Assembly (NCBI RefSeq): GCF_900105455.1
Contig: NZ_FNSF01000003.1
Span: 124,001 to 188,000 of the forward strand
Direction: 5' to 3'
Source of the DNA: Tenacibaculum sp. MAR_2009_124
GTDB lineage: Bacteria > Bacteroidota > Bacteroidia > Flavobacteriales > Flavobacteriaceae
Length of the DNA: 64,000 nt
The translations under genes were made by a program, and so were the position numbers. Shown here one piece after another: positions 1 through 9,273 of this stretch; positions within the stretch are counted from its first letter, which is position 1; each line of letters starts with the position of its first letter. The notes beneath the pieces were generated by a model. That model was not told where the DNA came from and ran no database searches. It saw nothing but the letters and a program-made list of their open reading frames with translations.

Positions 1-636
1 TCAAGAGTATATCTTCCAAAATCAATGGCAGACGAAGTTTTAAATTATGTAAAAGAAGATGTAGCTTCATTTAAAATGGGATCTCCAGAAGACATGAGTA
101 ATTTCATTACTGCTGTTATTCATGAAGGTTCTTTTGATAAATTAGCTAAATACATTGACCAAGCAAAACAAGACACCGATGCTGAAGTTATTGCTGGTGG
201 AAACTATGATAAATCAAAAGGATACTTTATTGAACCTACGGTTATCTTAACTACCAATCCAAAATATACTACTATGGAAACTGAATTATTCGGACCTGTA
301 GTAACTATTTATGTATACGAAGATGCTGATTGGGCTGAAACTTTAAAGTTAGTAGACAGTACTTCTGAATATGCTTTAACAGGAGCTGTTTTTTCAACAG
401 ATAGATATGCCGTTGCTGAAGCTACAAAAGCTTTAGAAAACTGTGCTGGAAACTTCTATGTTAACGATAAGCCAACAGGTGCCGTTGTAGGACAGCAACC
501 ATTTGGTGGAGCAAGAGCTTCAGGAACTAATGACAAAGCAGGATCTGCACAAAACTTATTACGTTGGGTATCTCCACGTTTAATCAAAGAAACATTTGTT
601 TCTCCATCTGATTATCGTTACCCTTTCTTAGGTTAA
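1..636 (+). CDS. pruA: Delta-1-pyrroline-5-carboxylate dehydrogenase, C-terminal part
   Basis: Partial gene: the reading frame is open from base 1, so the N-terminal part lies outside the window and about 211 residues are visible. The enzyme oxidises L-glutamate gamma-semialdehyde to glutamate with NAD in cytosolic proline degradation. Family signs are the segment ELFGPVVTIYVY, the stretch GNFYVNDKPTGAVVGQQPFGG, and the ending SPSDYRYPFLG, all typical of the C-terminal half of the class 4 aldehyde dehydrogenase. The catalytic Cys lies upstream and is not visible. A strong hairpin terminator follows within 25 bases, so it is the last gene of its transcript. Confidence 0.93.
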   Translation, partial: SRVYLPKSMADEVLNYVKEDVASFKMGSPEDMSNFITAVIHEGSFDKLAKYIDQAKQDTDAEVIAGGNYDKSKGYFIEPTVILTTNPKYTTMETELFGPVVTIYVYEDADWAETLKLVDSTSEYALTGAVFSTDRYAVAEATKALENCAGNFYVNDKPTGAVVGQQPFGGARASGTNDKAGSAQNLLRWVSPRLIKETFVSPSDYRYPFLG

Positions 637-660
637 GATACTTAATTCTATAAAAAAAAG

Positions 661-693
661 AATAGCTATTCAGAAATGAGTAGCTATTTTTTT
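661..693 (+). terminator. Rho-independent terminator of pruA
   Basis: A 12-bp stem (AATAGCTATTCA with TGAGTAGCTATT, one G-T pair) is closed by a GAAA tetraloop and followed by a T-run. An A-run precedes it, so it may also stop leftward transcription of the convergent lipoprotein gene. Confidence 0.85.
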
Positions 694-719
694 ATAGTAT
701 GTATATATACTCTAAAGTA

Positions 720-1823
720 TTAATTTAAAAATTCAAATTCGTTACTTTCACCAGCCTTAACGAACCTAGCATTAAGTACTTCATTTGTCTCTGAATCCAG
801 CACCATTGCAACAAAATTAACCTTAGAAAGGTTATTTATGTTTAAAGGAACTTCTATTTGAAAATTCCTTTCAAAAATATTGTTACTTATAAATTGATTA
901 TTTTTCATTTCATCTCCCCTAACATCTGTAAGAGCGTACCTCAAAACATAATCATGAACAAAATCTTTGGCTATACCTTCTGTAGTAATTTCAGGATAAT
1001 AGGCTGTGTAATTTGCCTGATCTTGAACAATACCATCCTCCGTAGCAAAAACCACGAGTTTTGTTTTGTTAGAATACATGTTACCAAACAATACGTTTAT
1101 ATTTAAAAGAATATTATTATGGTCTATTCTCGAAATAAGTTTTAGCCCAAGAAAAGATTTTCCTTCTACTCGATTTGTTATTTTATCTAACATCTCTGTT
1201 TCATCGATATCACCGGCCTCTCTCCAAACCCCTTTCCTATCAATCATAGCTGAAGGGAACCCTATAATATCGAAATATCTAATTAGCTGATTTCCGTATG
1301 CGTTAGTCATAACATCGTTGTCATGAACGGCAATCGGAATAAATTGATCTGTTTTCGACTTTAATAATTCCATTGCATACGATACTCTCGGACAATACCC
1401 GCACCAATCTCCTGTATAATCTTCAATAACAATATTCTTCTTAAAGCTCACATTCCCTCTAAGTTGTGCTCCTAACTGTAAAACCATACTTTCTTCACCT
1501 TCATAAATGGCTTTTACCTTATAAGTACTGACATCTGTAGGGATAAACTTATTCCCTTGAATTCTTTCTTCATTAACATAAATAATTGCCTCCTCTGAAA
1601 TATCTTTATCAATGTAATAAGGCGTATTTCCTTGAGGACTCGTTTTCACCTTCTTTTTAACTTCCAGTACTACTTCTTCACCTACAAAAACAATGTTTCC
1701 AGAATTATAATTTACTACCTTCAATTCAGTCTTGTCTTTTTGGATGTTCTCATTAGAACAGGAAAACATAATAATTACAATAGCAATGATTGCTACACCT
1801 ATATTTTTCTTTAAGAATTTCAT
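720..1823 (-). CDS. Omp28-like lipoprotein with a thioredoxin-fold CxxC motif
   Basis: A 367-residue secreted lipoprotein. The N-terminus is a hydrophobic signal ending in a lipobox (IIMFSCSNEN), so it is probably anchored in the outer membrane. Around residues 135-150 is DYTGDWCGYCPRVSYA, a thioredoxin-like Cys-x-x-Cys site, followed by GFPSAMIDRKG, which resembles the cis-Pro region. This pattern matches the Omp28-related family of Bacteroidota, whose exact role is unknown; a periplasmic or surface thiol-disulfide function is an inference. A paralogue with the same architecture lies at 2704-3780, and a TlpA-like thioredoxin and a DUF6029 protein follow on the other strand, so a redox-linked envelope set is plausible. 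Confidence 0.85.
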   Translation of the reverse strand: MKFLKKNIGVAIIAIVIIMFSCSNENIQKDKTELKVVNYNSGNIVFVGEEVVLEVKKKVKTSPQGNTPYYIDKDISEEAIIYVNEERIQGNKFIPTDVSTYKVKAIYEGEESMVLQLGAQLRGNVSFKKNIVIEDYTGDWCGYCPRVSYAMELLKSKTDQFIPIAVHDNDVMTNAYGNQLIRYFDIIGFPSAMIDRKGVWREAGDIDETEMLDKITNRVEGKSFLGLKLISRIDHNNILLNINVLFGNMYSNKTKLVVFATEDGIVQDQANYTAYYPEITTEGIAKDFVHDYVLRYALTDVRGDEMKNNQFISNNIFERNFQIEVPLNINNLSKVNFVAMVLDSETNEVLNARFVKAGESNEFEFLN

Positions 1824-1995
1824 GCTAATCTATTTTTCGTTTATCAAACAGCAAACATAAAATTCAACTACAACCGAATTAGTTAATAATATTTAAATTA
1901 CTCCAAAGAGATTCCCTAAATTTCGACTTTAATCAAAATTTCAGTTAATAAAATTCATTTTTAATAATGCTTTTTAACACAGCACAATTAAATTG

Positions 1996-2622
1996 TTATC
2001 TAATTACGTAATTCAATATCATGAAGTAATGACAAATGGCCCCACCCAAAACAAAGAAATGCCAAATAACATGGTGGAAAGGAATCTTTTCTATTGCATA
2101 AAAGATGATACCTATTGTGTAAAAGGCTCCACCGGCCCATAAAAGATGAATTCCATCAGGATTCATTAGTAGTTTTAATGCCTCAAAATCCAAAACAATT
2201 AGCCATCCCATTACCAAATATAGCAGCGTTGATAAAACCCCAAATTTACCCGTAAAAAAAAGCTTTAATACGGTTCCTACTGCCGCTATCCCCCAGACCA
2301 AACAAAACAACAACCATCCTTTACTTTCAGGTAATAACAACAAGAGCACAGGTGTATAAGTTCCAGCAATCAGAAGGTAGATACTAATATGGTCTACTAT
2401 TCTAAATTTTCTCTTTTTATCTTCTGTTTTCGTCGCATGATATAAGGCCGAAGCACTAAACAAAACGATTATCGACACTCCATAAACAACAATACTGAAT
2501 ACACTCCATGGTTTGTTTGTATTATACAAAAACAATACAACTAATCCGAACAACCCCATAACGGCTCCTGCTGCATGGGAAATCGTGTTCCATTTCTCTT
2601 CTAATCGTGTTTGAACTACCAT
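1996..2622 (-). CDS. Hemolysin III / PAQR-type membrane protein
   Basis: A multi-pass membrane protein of about 208 residues. It has seven predicted hydrophobic helices and the family motifs near the start (EEKWNTISHAAGA), SASALYHATK, DHISIYLLIAGTYTP and, at the end, HHVIWHFFVLGGAICHYF. The conserved His residues are the likely metal ligands of the PAQR/hemolysin III (YqfA/TrhA) family; despite the name, haemolytic activity is not established for most members. I start it at 2622 because an in-frame ATG at 2649 lies inside the terminator hairpin of the upstream gene. It probably has its own promoter or is reached by read-through. Confidence 0.85.
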   Translation of the reverse strand: MVVQTRLEEKWNTISHAAGAVMGLFGLVVLFLYNTNKPWSVFSIVVYGVSIIVLFSASALYHATKTEDKKRKFRIVDHISIYLLIAGTYTPVLLLLLPESKGWLLFCLVWGIAAVGTVLKLFFTGKFGVLSTLLYLVMGWLIVLDFEALKLLMNPDGIHLLWAGGAFYTIGIIFYAIEKIPFHHVIWHFFVLGGAICHYFMILNYVIR

Positions 2623-2631
2623 AAAACAAAA

Positions 2632-2669
2632 ATAAAAAAAAGTGCGCATTACGGCTATCGTATGCGCAC
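2632..2669 (-). terminator. Terminator after the second Omp28-like gene
   Basis: In the leftward sense GTGCGCAT pairs with ATGCGCAC across an 11-13 nt loop and is followed by eight T. It lies 35 bases after the stop of the gene at 2704-3780. A longer reading of the next gene would start inside it, which argues against that start. Confidence 0.8.
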
Positions 2670-2703
2670 CTTATCTCATTATTTAGATGAATTTGACTAA
2701 GAA

Positions 2704-3780
2704 TTATTTTAATTGATAGTCATTAGTTTCATTAGCCTTAACGCTTCTTGCATTAACAGAAGCCTTTGTATCAGCATAAGAAACAATTGCTACAAAACTT
2801 AATTTTGTTTTATCATCAATTGAAGCTGGAATATCAGCTTTAAATTCTTTCTCGAAAATAGTTCCTTTTACAGTTTCAGAGCTAGCAATCGCATCTCCAA
2901 GCACATTTGTAAAAGAATGTCTTAACACGTGATCATGAACAAAATCATTAATTTCGTCTACTCCTCCGTAAAAATCAGTATAATTAGCCTGTTTTAATAC
3001 GATACCGTCCTCTAAAGCAAACACGGTAAGTTTTAAGTTTTTTCTAACAGAATTTCCAAATTTTACAGATACATTAACTTTCATTTCAGTATCAGTAACA
3101 TTAGATGTTAGCTTAATTCCAGAAGGAACTCCATTTTCAGTTAACTTCGTTACTTGAGTTAAGTTTTGAGGTTCAGGATATGTCCATGTATCTTTTCTAT
3201 CAACATACGCTGTAGGAAAACCATCCACATTAAACGCGCTTGCTAAAGCTCTCGAGTAATCGTTTTCCATAGGATCGTTATTCGCCAAATGAGCCGCCAC
3301 CGTAACTATATAATCAGTTTGCTCACTTACTTTTTCAATTGCATACGATACTCTTGGACACCATCCACACCAATTTCCAGTATAGTCTTCAATTAAGGCA
3401 AACTTTTGAAATACCTCTCCTTTTTCTTCTGAATATGCATTTATTCTATTACTACTTTCAACTCCTTTATAAGTTGCTTTAATTACATATTCTTTTTCTG
3501 AGGTTGGTGTAAACGTATACCCTTCAATTTTTTCATTATTTACATAGTATTCAGCTCCCGAGTTAACAATGGAAAATCCGTTTACAAGAACAGAGAATTC
3601 CACTGCCTCACCTATATAAAACAGGTCTTGTTCCTTATCCATTCGAAGTTCAACACTAGTGACCACTTCGCTATCCGAACCCGGATTATCTGAATCTGAT
3701 CCTGAACAGGATACAAAAAACACAGTTAAAAAAACTAAGATTAACTGGCTTAAATTTCTTTTTTTAATAGTTTTAATCAT
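2704..3780 (-). CDS. Omp28-like lipoprotein, paralogue of the 720-1823 gene
   Basis: A 358-residue lipoprotein with a signal peptide and lipobox (FFVSCSGSDSD) followed by an acidic, Ser-rich tether. The central thioredoxin-like motif is DYTGNWCGWCPRVSYA, then GFPTAYVDRKD. The C-terminal half aligns by eye with the neighbouring gene at 720-1823 (NDFVHDHVLRH here, KDFVHDYVLRY there), so the two are tandem duplicates separated by the hemolysin III gene. It probably acts at the outer-membrane periplasmic face or cell surface. Family membership is well supported; substrate and reaction are unknown. Confidence 0.86.
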   Translation of the reverse strand: MIKTIKKRNLSQLILVFLTVFFVSCSGSDSDNPGSDSEVVTSVELRMDKEQDLFYIGEAVEFSVLVNGFSIVNSGAEYYVNNEKIEGYTFTPTSEKEYVIKATYKGVESSNRINAYSEEKGEVFQKFALIEDYTGNWCGWCPRVSYAIEKVSEQTDYIVTVAAHLANNDPMENDYSRALASAFNVDGFPTAYVDRKDTWTYPEPQNLTQVTKLTENGVPSGIKLTSNVTDTEMKVNVSVKFGNSVRKNLKLTVFALEDGIVLKQANYTDFYGGVDEINDFVHDHVLRHSFTNVLGDAIASSETVKGTIFEKEFKADIPASIDDKTKLSFVAIVSYADTKASVNARSVKANETNDYQLK

Positions 3781-3949
3781 ATTATTGCTTTTTTTTAAAT
3801 TAAGTTAAATAGTTGAGTTAAAATAAAACAAAAAAATACAACTTTACCCTAAAAAAATATCAAAGAAATAAAAAAGAAGTAAAAAGAAATTTAGGGAAAA
3901 CCCTTTGCTTTTTGTTACAATAAATAGAACAATTAAAACTATAGAAACT

Positions 3950-4429
3950 ATGAGATCCTTTTTAATCGGTTGTTTGTTATTAACAACCATCAATACTTTT
4001 TGTCAAAAAAAGCTTCCAAATAAAAATGTCTATGACCTCAATAATACTTCTGTTAGCATTTTAGATGAAATTGACAATAGTAAAATAACGATTGTTAGCT
4101 TTTGGGCGACATGGTGTGTACCTTGCTTAAATGAATTGGATACCATAAGCGAAGTATATGAAGAGTGGCAAGACGAAATAAATGTTGAATTAATTGCTAT
4201 TTCCACAGATGACTCAAGATCCCAAAAAAGAGTAAAAGCACTAGTAAATGGGAAAGGATGGCCATATAAAGTGTTATTAGATAAGAACCAAGAACTTAAA
4301 AGAGCCTTAAACATTCATACTATTCCTGAACTAATTATTATTAAAGATGGGAAAATAATTTATCGTCACTCAGGATACTCTCCAGGTTTTGAAGATGAGC
4401 TTTATGATATTATAAAGAAAAATTCCTAA
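3950..4429 (+). CDS. TlpA/ResA-like periplasmic thioredoxin
   Basis: About 159 residues from the ATG at 3950, which opens a good signal peptide (MRSFLIGCLLLTTINTFCQ). The in-frame extension upstream lacks any signal character. A thioredoxin fold with active site SFWATWCVPCLNEL (Cys-x-x-Cys) and a later TIPELIIIKDGK segment with the cis-Pro indicate a TlpA/ResA-type thiol-disulfide oxidoreductase in the periplasm. It lies 22 bases before the DUF6029 outer-membrane gene and is divergent from the Omp28-like lipoproteins, suggesting joint action in disulfide handling of envelope proteins. Confidence 0.88.
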   Translation: MRSFLIGCLLLTTINTFCQKKLPNKNVYDLNNTSVSILDEIDNSKITIVSFWATWCVPCLNELDTISEVYEEWQDEINVELIAISTDDSRSQKRVKALVNGKGWPYKVLLDKNQELKRALNIHTIPELIIIKDGKIIYRHSGYSPGFEDELYDIIKKNS

Positions 4430-4451
4430 TCCATAACACACTTGCTACTTA

Positions 4452-6104
4452 ATGAAAAAACTATATATAACGCTTTTAAGCTGCTTTTCTTTCAGCTTTA
4501 TACTAAAAGCACAGGATGAACATAACCTTTCCATAGGCTTTGAATCGAACTCGCAATATTACGTTGATGATTCAAAAACGGGTCCTTTTTTGGAACCTGA
4601 AAGATTTAGATCCAATAACTACTTAGCAGTACTATATGAATATAAGGATTTTTATGCTGGAATTCAGGCTGAAAGTTATTCACCTATGGCTTTGTTAAAT
4701 TATTATTCGGGATTTGAAAAAACAAATTTAGGTCTATACTATGCGGGATACAAAAACAAAAAATTTGAAGTTACTTTAGGTCATTTTTATGAGCAGTTTG
4801 GCAATGGTCTGTCGTTAAGATCCTGGGAAGATCGTCAATTAGGAATCAATAATGCTTTACGAGGTGCAAGAATAAAATACTACCCGACTGATTTTATTGA
4901 ATTAAAAGCTATTTACGGTAAACAAAGAGTAGGTTTTGAACACTCTAAAGGAGATATATTTGGATTCGATTCTAACATCGGATTATCTGACCTTCTTAAC
5001 CTTGAAAAATCTTATCTATCCTTTGGATTAAGTTTTGTTGGAAGAAACGATAAAACAGCAGTAACAGATTTTGAATTACCTGAAATGACTTCTGTTTTTG
5101 GAGGAAGGATTGATTTCTCTTCTGGTAACTTCTATTCTGGAGTTGAATTCTTGTCAAAAAATAAAGATGCAATTTACGTTATGAACCAACCCAGAGGCGC
5201 CGAAAAAGGAAACGCCTTTCTATTAAATTTTGGATACACAAAAAGAGGTTTAGGCATAGACGTAACTCTAAGAAGATTGGAAAACATGGGATTCTATTCT
5301 GACAGAGAAGCTACTGGAAATGTTTTCAATCAAAATATTATAAACTATTTACCTGGGCTAACGAAACAGCATGATTACTTACTTACGAACATATACGTAT
5401 ATCAAGCACAAGCACAAGGAGCCTTTAGTCCGATCCCTAAATTTGGTGAAATAGGTGGACAGTTAGACCTTTTTTATAAATTTAAAAAAGGAAGTTCTTT
5501 AGGTGGTAAATATGGAACCAAGATTGCCTTTAATGCTTCTTATTGGTCAGGACTTAAAGGTGAAGCAGATTTGAGTAATCCTTCTCAGTTTACTTATAAT
5601 ACATCAACATTTGGTTTTGGAGAAAAGTATTTTTCAGATTTCAGCTTAGAAATTCGTAAGAAATGGTCGAAAGAATGGAGTAATATTTTCTACTTTGTGA
5701 ATCAATACTATAACAAGAGATATATTGAAGAAACAGCAGGTGAGGTGAATGCTAATATTTTGGTTGGAGAAACAACATACAAAATTGGTGGTGGAAAATC
5801 TCTACGATTTGAGGCTCAACATTTATGGACTGAAGATGATAGGAAGAATTGGGTTGGTGGAACTATAGAATACAATCTTTCATCACGTTTGGCCTTTTAC
5901 CTAAATGATATTTACAACTACGGAAGTGACGACACTGACGAAAAAATTCATTACTACAATTTTGGAGGTAATTATACTTACAAGTCTTACCGCTTTAGTT
6001 TAAACTATGGAAGACAACGTGGTGGTCTTATTTGTGTAGGTGGTGTATGTAGAAATGTACCAGAAAGCACAGGGCTTACCGCCAATATAAGCATGAGTTT
6101 TTAA
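4452..6104 (+). CDS. DUF6029-type outer-membrane beta-barrel protein
   Basis: A 550-residue protein with a signal peptide (MKKLYITLLSCFSFSFILKAQ), many alternating hydrophobic strands and a terminal aromatic residue (NISMSF), as expected for an outer-membrane beta-barrel. The opening NLSIGFESNSQYYVDDSKTG and the segment GHFYEQFGNGLSLRSWEDR are typical of the DUF6029 family in Bacteroidota. Function is not established. It is immediately downstream of the TlpA-like gene and probably co-transcribed. Two Cys residues near the end (LICVGGVCRN) could form a disulfide, consistent with the redox-type neighbours. Confidence 0.82.
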   Translation: MKKLYITLLSCFSFSFILKAQDEHNLSIGFESNSQYYVDDSKTGPFLEPERFRSNNYLAVLYEYKDFYAGIQAESYSPMALLNYYSGFEKTNLGLYYAGYKNKKFEVTLGHFYEQFGNGLSLRSWEDRQLGINNALRGARIKYYPTDFIELKAIYGKQRVGFEHSKGDIFGFDSNIGLSDLLNLEKSYLSFGLSFVGRNDKTAVTDFELPEMTSVFGGRIDFSSGNFYSGVEFLSKNKDAIYVMNQPRGAEKGNAFLLNFGYTKRGLGIDVTLRRLENMGFYSDREATGNVFNQNIINYLPGLTKQHDYLLTNIYVYQAQAQGAFSPIPKFGEIGGQLDLFYKFKKGSSLGGKYGTKIAFNASYWSGLKGEADLSNPSQFTYNTSTFGFGEKYFSDFSLEIRKKWSKEWSNIFYFVNQYYNKRYIEETAGEVNANILVGETTYKIGGGKSLRFEAQHLWTEDDRKNWVGGTIEYNLSSRLAFYLNDIYNYGSDDTDEKIHYYNFGGNYTYKSYRFSLNYGRQRGGLICVGGVCRNVPESTGLTANISMSF

Positions 6105-6110
6105 AAACTA

Positions 6111-6140
6111 AAAAAGCGAGCATTGAATGCTCGCTTTTTT
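6111..6140. terminator. Bidirectional terminator between convergent genes
   Basis: GCGAGCAT and ATGCTCGC form an 8-bp stem with a TGA loop, flanked by A5 and T6, so it works in both directions. The stop codon of rsmG (6139-6141) lies in its T-run. Confidence 0.88.
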
Positions 6141-6768
6141 ATGGTTTATATTTTATTGGTAAATGAACTACTTTTTTTGTCTCGAAAAAATCTTCATCAA
6201 AATAATCTGGTAAATCATAAATAGTAGCTTTCGGAAATCCGATCAATTCTTCTGTTAAATCACCTCCTTTTAAATACAAAATTCCATTTTTCAATTCATG
6301 GTTTTGTTTCTTATGTACTTTTCCTTTTATCCATCTGTGGAAGGTTTCCATCTGAGCAACTGCTCTACTTACAATAAAATCATAAGTATCTTTCACCTCT
6401 TCCACTCTTCCATGAGTAGTTTTAACATTTTCTAACCCTAATCCTTCAACCACCTCATTCACTACTTTAATTTTCTTTCCAATTGAATCAACCAAATGAA
6501 ATTTAGTTTCTGGAAATAAAATTGCTAATGGAACTCCAGGAAAACCACCTCCAGTACCAACATCCATCACTTTCGCCCCTGGCTCAAAATTCATCACCTT
6601 GGCAATTCCAAGCGAGTGCAATACATGTCGCAAGTACAACTCATCAATATCCTTCCGAGAAACCACATTAATTTTTAGGTTCCAATCTTCATATAGCTCT
6701 TGAAGTTTTGCAAACTTATTTTCTTGTTCTTCTGAAAGATTCGAAAAGTATTTTTTGATGATTTCCAT
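6139..6768 (-). CDS. rsmG: 16S rRNA (guanine527-N7)-methyltransferase
   Basis: 209 residues, the normal length for RsmG (GidB). It methylates G527 of 16S rRNA with S-adenosylmethionine. The SAM-binding motif is VMDVGTGGGFPGVPLAILFP, preceded by NVVSRKDIDELYLRHVLHS and followed by HGRVEEVKDTYDFIVSRAVA, all family hallmarks. A TACTTTTG -7 box in the leftward sense at 6786-6793 lies just upstream of the start. It is convergent with the DUF6029 gene and divergent from the desaturase. Confidence 0.95.
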   Translation of the reverse strand: MEIIKKYFSNLSEEQENKFAKLQELYEDWNLKINVVSRKDIDELYLRHVLHSLGIAKVMNFEPGAKVMDVGTGGGFPGVPLAILFPETKFHLVDSIGKKIKVVNEVVEGLGLENVKTTHGRVEEVKDTYDFIVSRAVAQMETFHRWIKGKVHKKQNHELKNGILYLKGGDLTEELIGFPKATIYDLPDYFDEDFFETKKVVHLPIKYKP

Positions 6769-6785
6769 GAATGTTATTTTCCATG

Positions 6786-6793
6786 CAAAAGTA
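6786..6793 (-). promoter_or_regulatory. -7 box of rsmG
   Basis: Reads TACTTTTG in the leftward sense, a match to the Bacteroidota TAnnTTTG element, 18 bases before the rsmG start. Confidence 0.55.
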
Positions 6794-6884
6794 AAAAACT
6801 AAATTGGTATTGTTAATTTTTACGTAAAAGATATTATTCTAGTTAAAAAGTCGTTTTATACACGAACAGTCAAGTAAAAACATT

Positions 6885-6892
6885 TATTTTTG
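6885..6892 (+). promoter_or_regulatory. -7 box of the desaturase gene
   Basis: TATTTTTG, a full TAnnTTTG match, 21 bases upstream of the ATG at 6913. Confidence 0.6.
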
Positions 6893-6912
6893 CTTTTCTT
6901 AACAAACAACAA

Positions 6913-8004
6913 ATGAAGACAATAAACTTCTCACGGATTGACAAACAAAAGTTCTTTAGAACTTTAAATAAGCGCGTAAACAATTACTTTAAAGAAAACG
7001 ATATTAAACGCACTGGTAATTGGAAGCTTTACAGTAAGGCTGTTATTATGTTTGCCATATTCATTATCCCCTTTATTTTAATTTTAACGGTTGATATGTC
7101 TCAATGGATTAAATTAATTTTAGCTGTTGTTATGGGAGTTGGAATGGCAGGTGTAGGAATGAATGTAATGCATGATGCAAACCATGAATCTTTCTCAAGT
7201 AATAAATGGGTAAATAAATTAATGGGCAGTAGTATTTACTTCCTAGCAGGAAATGTATATAATTGGAAAGTTCAGCACAATGTACTTCATCATACATATA
7301 CAAACATTAAAGATCATGACGAGGATATTGACGCTGGAAGAATTATTCGTTTTTCCGAGCATTCAAACTGGTTGTGGATTCATAAATTTCAAAAGTATTA
7401 TTCTTTTTTCTTATATGGATTACTCACTATTAACTGGGCTATAACTACTGATTTCAAGCAGATGAAAAATTACTTGAAAAGAAAACTTTCTTATGGTAAG
7501 TTTCCTAACCCAGCAACAGAATGGACGAAATTAGTTGTTTCAAAGCTTGCCTATTACTCATTATGGGTAGTACTTCCTATACTCGTGTTAAATGTTGCTT
7601 GGTGGAAAGTAATAATTGGTTTCTTTGTTATGCATTATACAGCCGGAATTATACTAAGTGTTATTTTTCAATTAGCGCATGTTGTTCCTAAAACTGAAAT
7701 GCCATTACCCGATGAAAATGGAAATATGAAAAACACTTGGGCTATACATCAGTTATACACAACCTCTAATTTTGCTCCTAAGAATTGGCTAATTAATTTT
7801 TACACAGGAGGATTAAATCATCAAGTTGAACATCATATTTTCCCTAACATTTCTCATATTCATTACAAGAAGTTAGCTAAGATTGTAAAGGAAACAGCAA
7901 TAGAGTTTAACCTACCATACAATGAGTACCAGACAACTAGAAGGGCTATTATTGAACACTTTAAACATTTAGCTGAATTAGGAAAGAAACCACAGCTAGC
8001 ATAG
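6913..8004 (+). CDS. Membrane-bound fatty acid desaturase
   Basis: 363 residues with the three histidine boxes of di-iron acyl desaturases: HDANHESFS, HNVLHHTYTN and, near the end, HQVEHHIFPNISH. The QVEHH form of the third box is typical of front-end/linoleoyl-CoA-type desaturases. At least four hydrophobic helices place it in the inner membrane, where it introduces a double bond into acyl chains for membrane fluidity. It has its own promoter and is followed after 22 bases by an aminotransferase gene, with which it may be co-transcribed. Position specificity cannot be told from sequence alone. Confidence 0.9.
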   Translation: MKTINFSRIDKQKFFRTLNKRVNNYFKENDIKRTGNWKLYSKAVIMFAIFIIPFILILTVDMSQWIKLILAVVMGVGMAGVGMNVMHDANHESFSSNKWVNKLMGSSIYFLAGNVYNWKVQHNVLHHTYTNIKDHDEDIDAGRIIRFSEHSNWLWIHKFQKYYSFFLYGLLTINWAITTDFKQMKNYLKRKLSYGKFPNPATEWTKLVVSKLAYYSLWVVLPILVLNVAWWKVIIGFFVMHYTAGIILSVIFQLAHVVPKTEMPLPDENGNMKNTWAIHQLYTTSNFAPKNWLINFYTGGLNHQVEHHIFPNISHIHYKKLAKIVKETAIEFNLPYNEYQTTRRAIIEHFKHLAELGKKPQLA

Positions 8005-8026
8005 AATCAACAACACAATTTATACA

Positions 8027-9214
8027 ATGTCAAACGAACTATCAAACAGAATTAAAAGTTTACCTGTTTCGCAAACTTTAGCTATGGCTGCAAAAGCTAG
8101 AGAGTTAAAAAATGCAGGTAAAGACATTATTAGTTTAAGTTTAGGAGAGCCAGACTTTAACACTCCTGATTTTATTAAAAATGCCGCAATTGAGGCTATT
8201 AACCAAGATTATAACTCTTATACTCCAGTTGACGGGTATGTGGAGCTTAAAGATGCTATTTGTGCAAAATTTAAGCGTGATAATAACATAGAGTATACAC
8301 CAAATCAAATTGTTGTTTCAACAGGAGCTAAACAATCTATTGCAAACATAGCTCAGGTTTTATTAAACCCAGGAGATGAAGTTATCTTACCTGCTCCATA
8401 TTGGGTAAGTTATTCAGCAATAGCAACACTTTGTGAGGCTAAATTCGTTGAAATCCCTTCGAGTATTGATAGCGATTTTAAAATTACTCCAGAGCAATTA
8501 GAAGCGGCTATTACTCCTAAAACAAAAATGATTTTCTTCAACTCGCCAAATAACCCAAGCGGATCTATTTATAATGAAGAAGAATACAGAGCTTTGGCTG
8601 CTGTTTTAGAAAAGCACCCTCAAATTTATATACTTTCAGATGAAATTTATGAGCATATTAATTATGGTAGTAAATTATTCAGTTTTGCAGCTATTGAAAG
8701 TATGTACGAAAGAACGATTACTGTAAATGGTTTGGCAAAAGCATTTGCAATGACTGGATGGAGAATTGGATATATCGGCGCTCCAGAATGGATTGCTAAA
8801 GCTTGTACAAAAATGCAAGGGCAAATTACTTCTGGTACAAACTGTATTGCCCAGAGAGCCGCAATAACTGCTGTTTCTGCTGATCCTTCTGAAATTAAAT
8901 ACATGGTAAATGAATTTAAAAACAGAAGAGATCTTGTATTACAATTGCTTGGTGATATTGATGGTTTTAAATTAAATATTCCTCAGGGAGCTTTTTATGT
9001 ATTTCCTGATATTTCTGCATTTTTTGGAAAAACATTAAAAGGGAAAGAGATTAAAAATGCTAACGATTTTTCTATGTTTTTACTAGAAGAAGCCAATGTT
9101 GCAACAGTTACCGGAGATGCGTTTGGCGCTCCTGATTGTATTAGAATGTCTTATGCAGCTTCTGAATTACAATTAAGAGAAGCTATCAAAAGAATTAAAG
9201 AAGTAGTGAGTTAA
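8027..9214 (+). CDS. PLP-dependent aspartate-type aminotransferase
   Basis: 395 residues, fold type I class I/II aminotransferase. Motifs: SLGEPDFNTP near residue 45, FFNSPNNPSG, SDEIYEHINYG and the PLP-lysine segment NGLAKAFAMTGWRIGYIG, followed by the substrate-binding Arg near the end (DCIRMSYA). It transfers an amino group between aspartate (or related amino acids) and 2-oxoglutarate in the cytosol, using pyridoxal phosphate. Most similar by eye to AspC of the Ib subgroup, but exact substrate is not certain. A strong bidirectional terminator follows. Confidence 0.9.
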   Translation: MSNELSNRIKSLPVSQTLAMAAKARELKNAGKDIISLSLGEPDFNTPDFIKNAAIEAINQDYNSYTPVDGYVELKDAICAKFKRDNNIEYTPNQIVVSTGAKQSIANIAQVLLNPGDEVILPAPYWVSYSAIATLCEAKFVEIPSSIDSDFKITPEQLEAAITPKTKMIFFNSPNNPSGSIYNEEEYRALAAVLEKHPQIYILSDEIYEHINYGSKLFSFAAIESMYERTITVNGLAKAFAMTGWRIGYIGAPEWIAKACTKMQGQITSGTNCIAQRAAITAVSADPSEIKYMVNEFKNRRDLVLQLLGDIDGFKLNIPQGAFYVFPDISAFFGKTLKGKEIKNANDFSMFLLEEANVATVTGDAFGAPDCIRMSYAASELQLREAIKRIKEVVS

Positions 9215-9240
9215 TAATACTTAATCACATTCAATATTAC

Positions 9241-9273
9241 AAAAAAGCGAGATGAAATTCATCTCGCTTTTTT
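9241..9273. terminator. Bidirectional terminator
   Basis: A6, then GCGAGATGA, AAT loop, TCATCTCGC and T6. It separates the aminotransferase gene from the convergent HMA gene, whose stop codon starts in the T-run. Confidence 0.88.
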
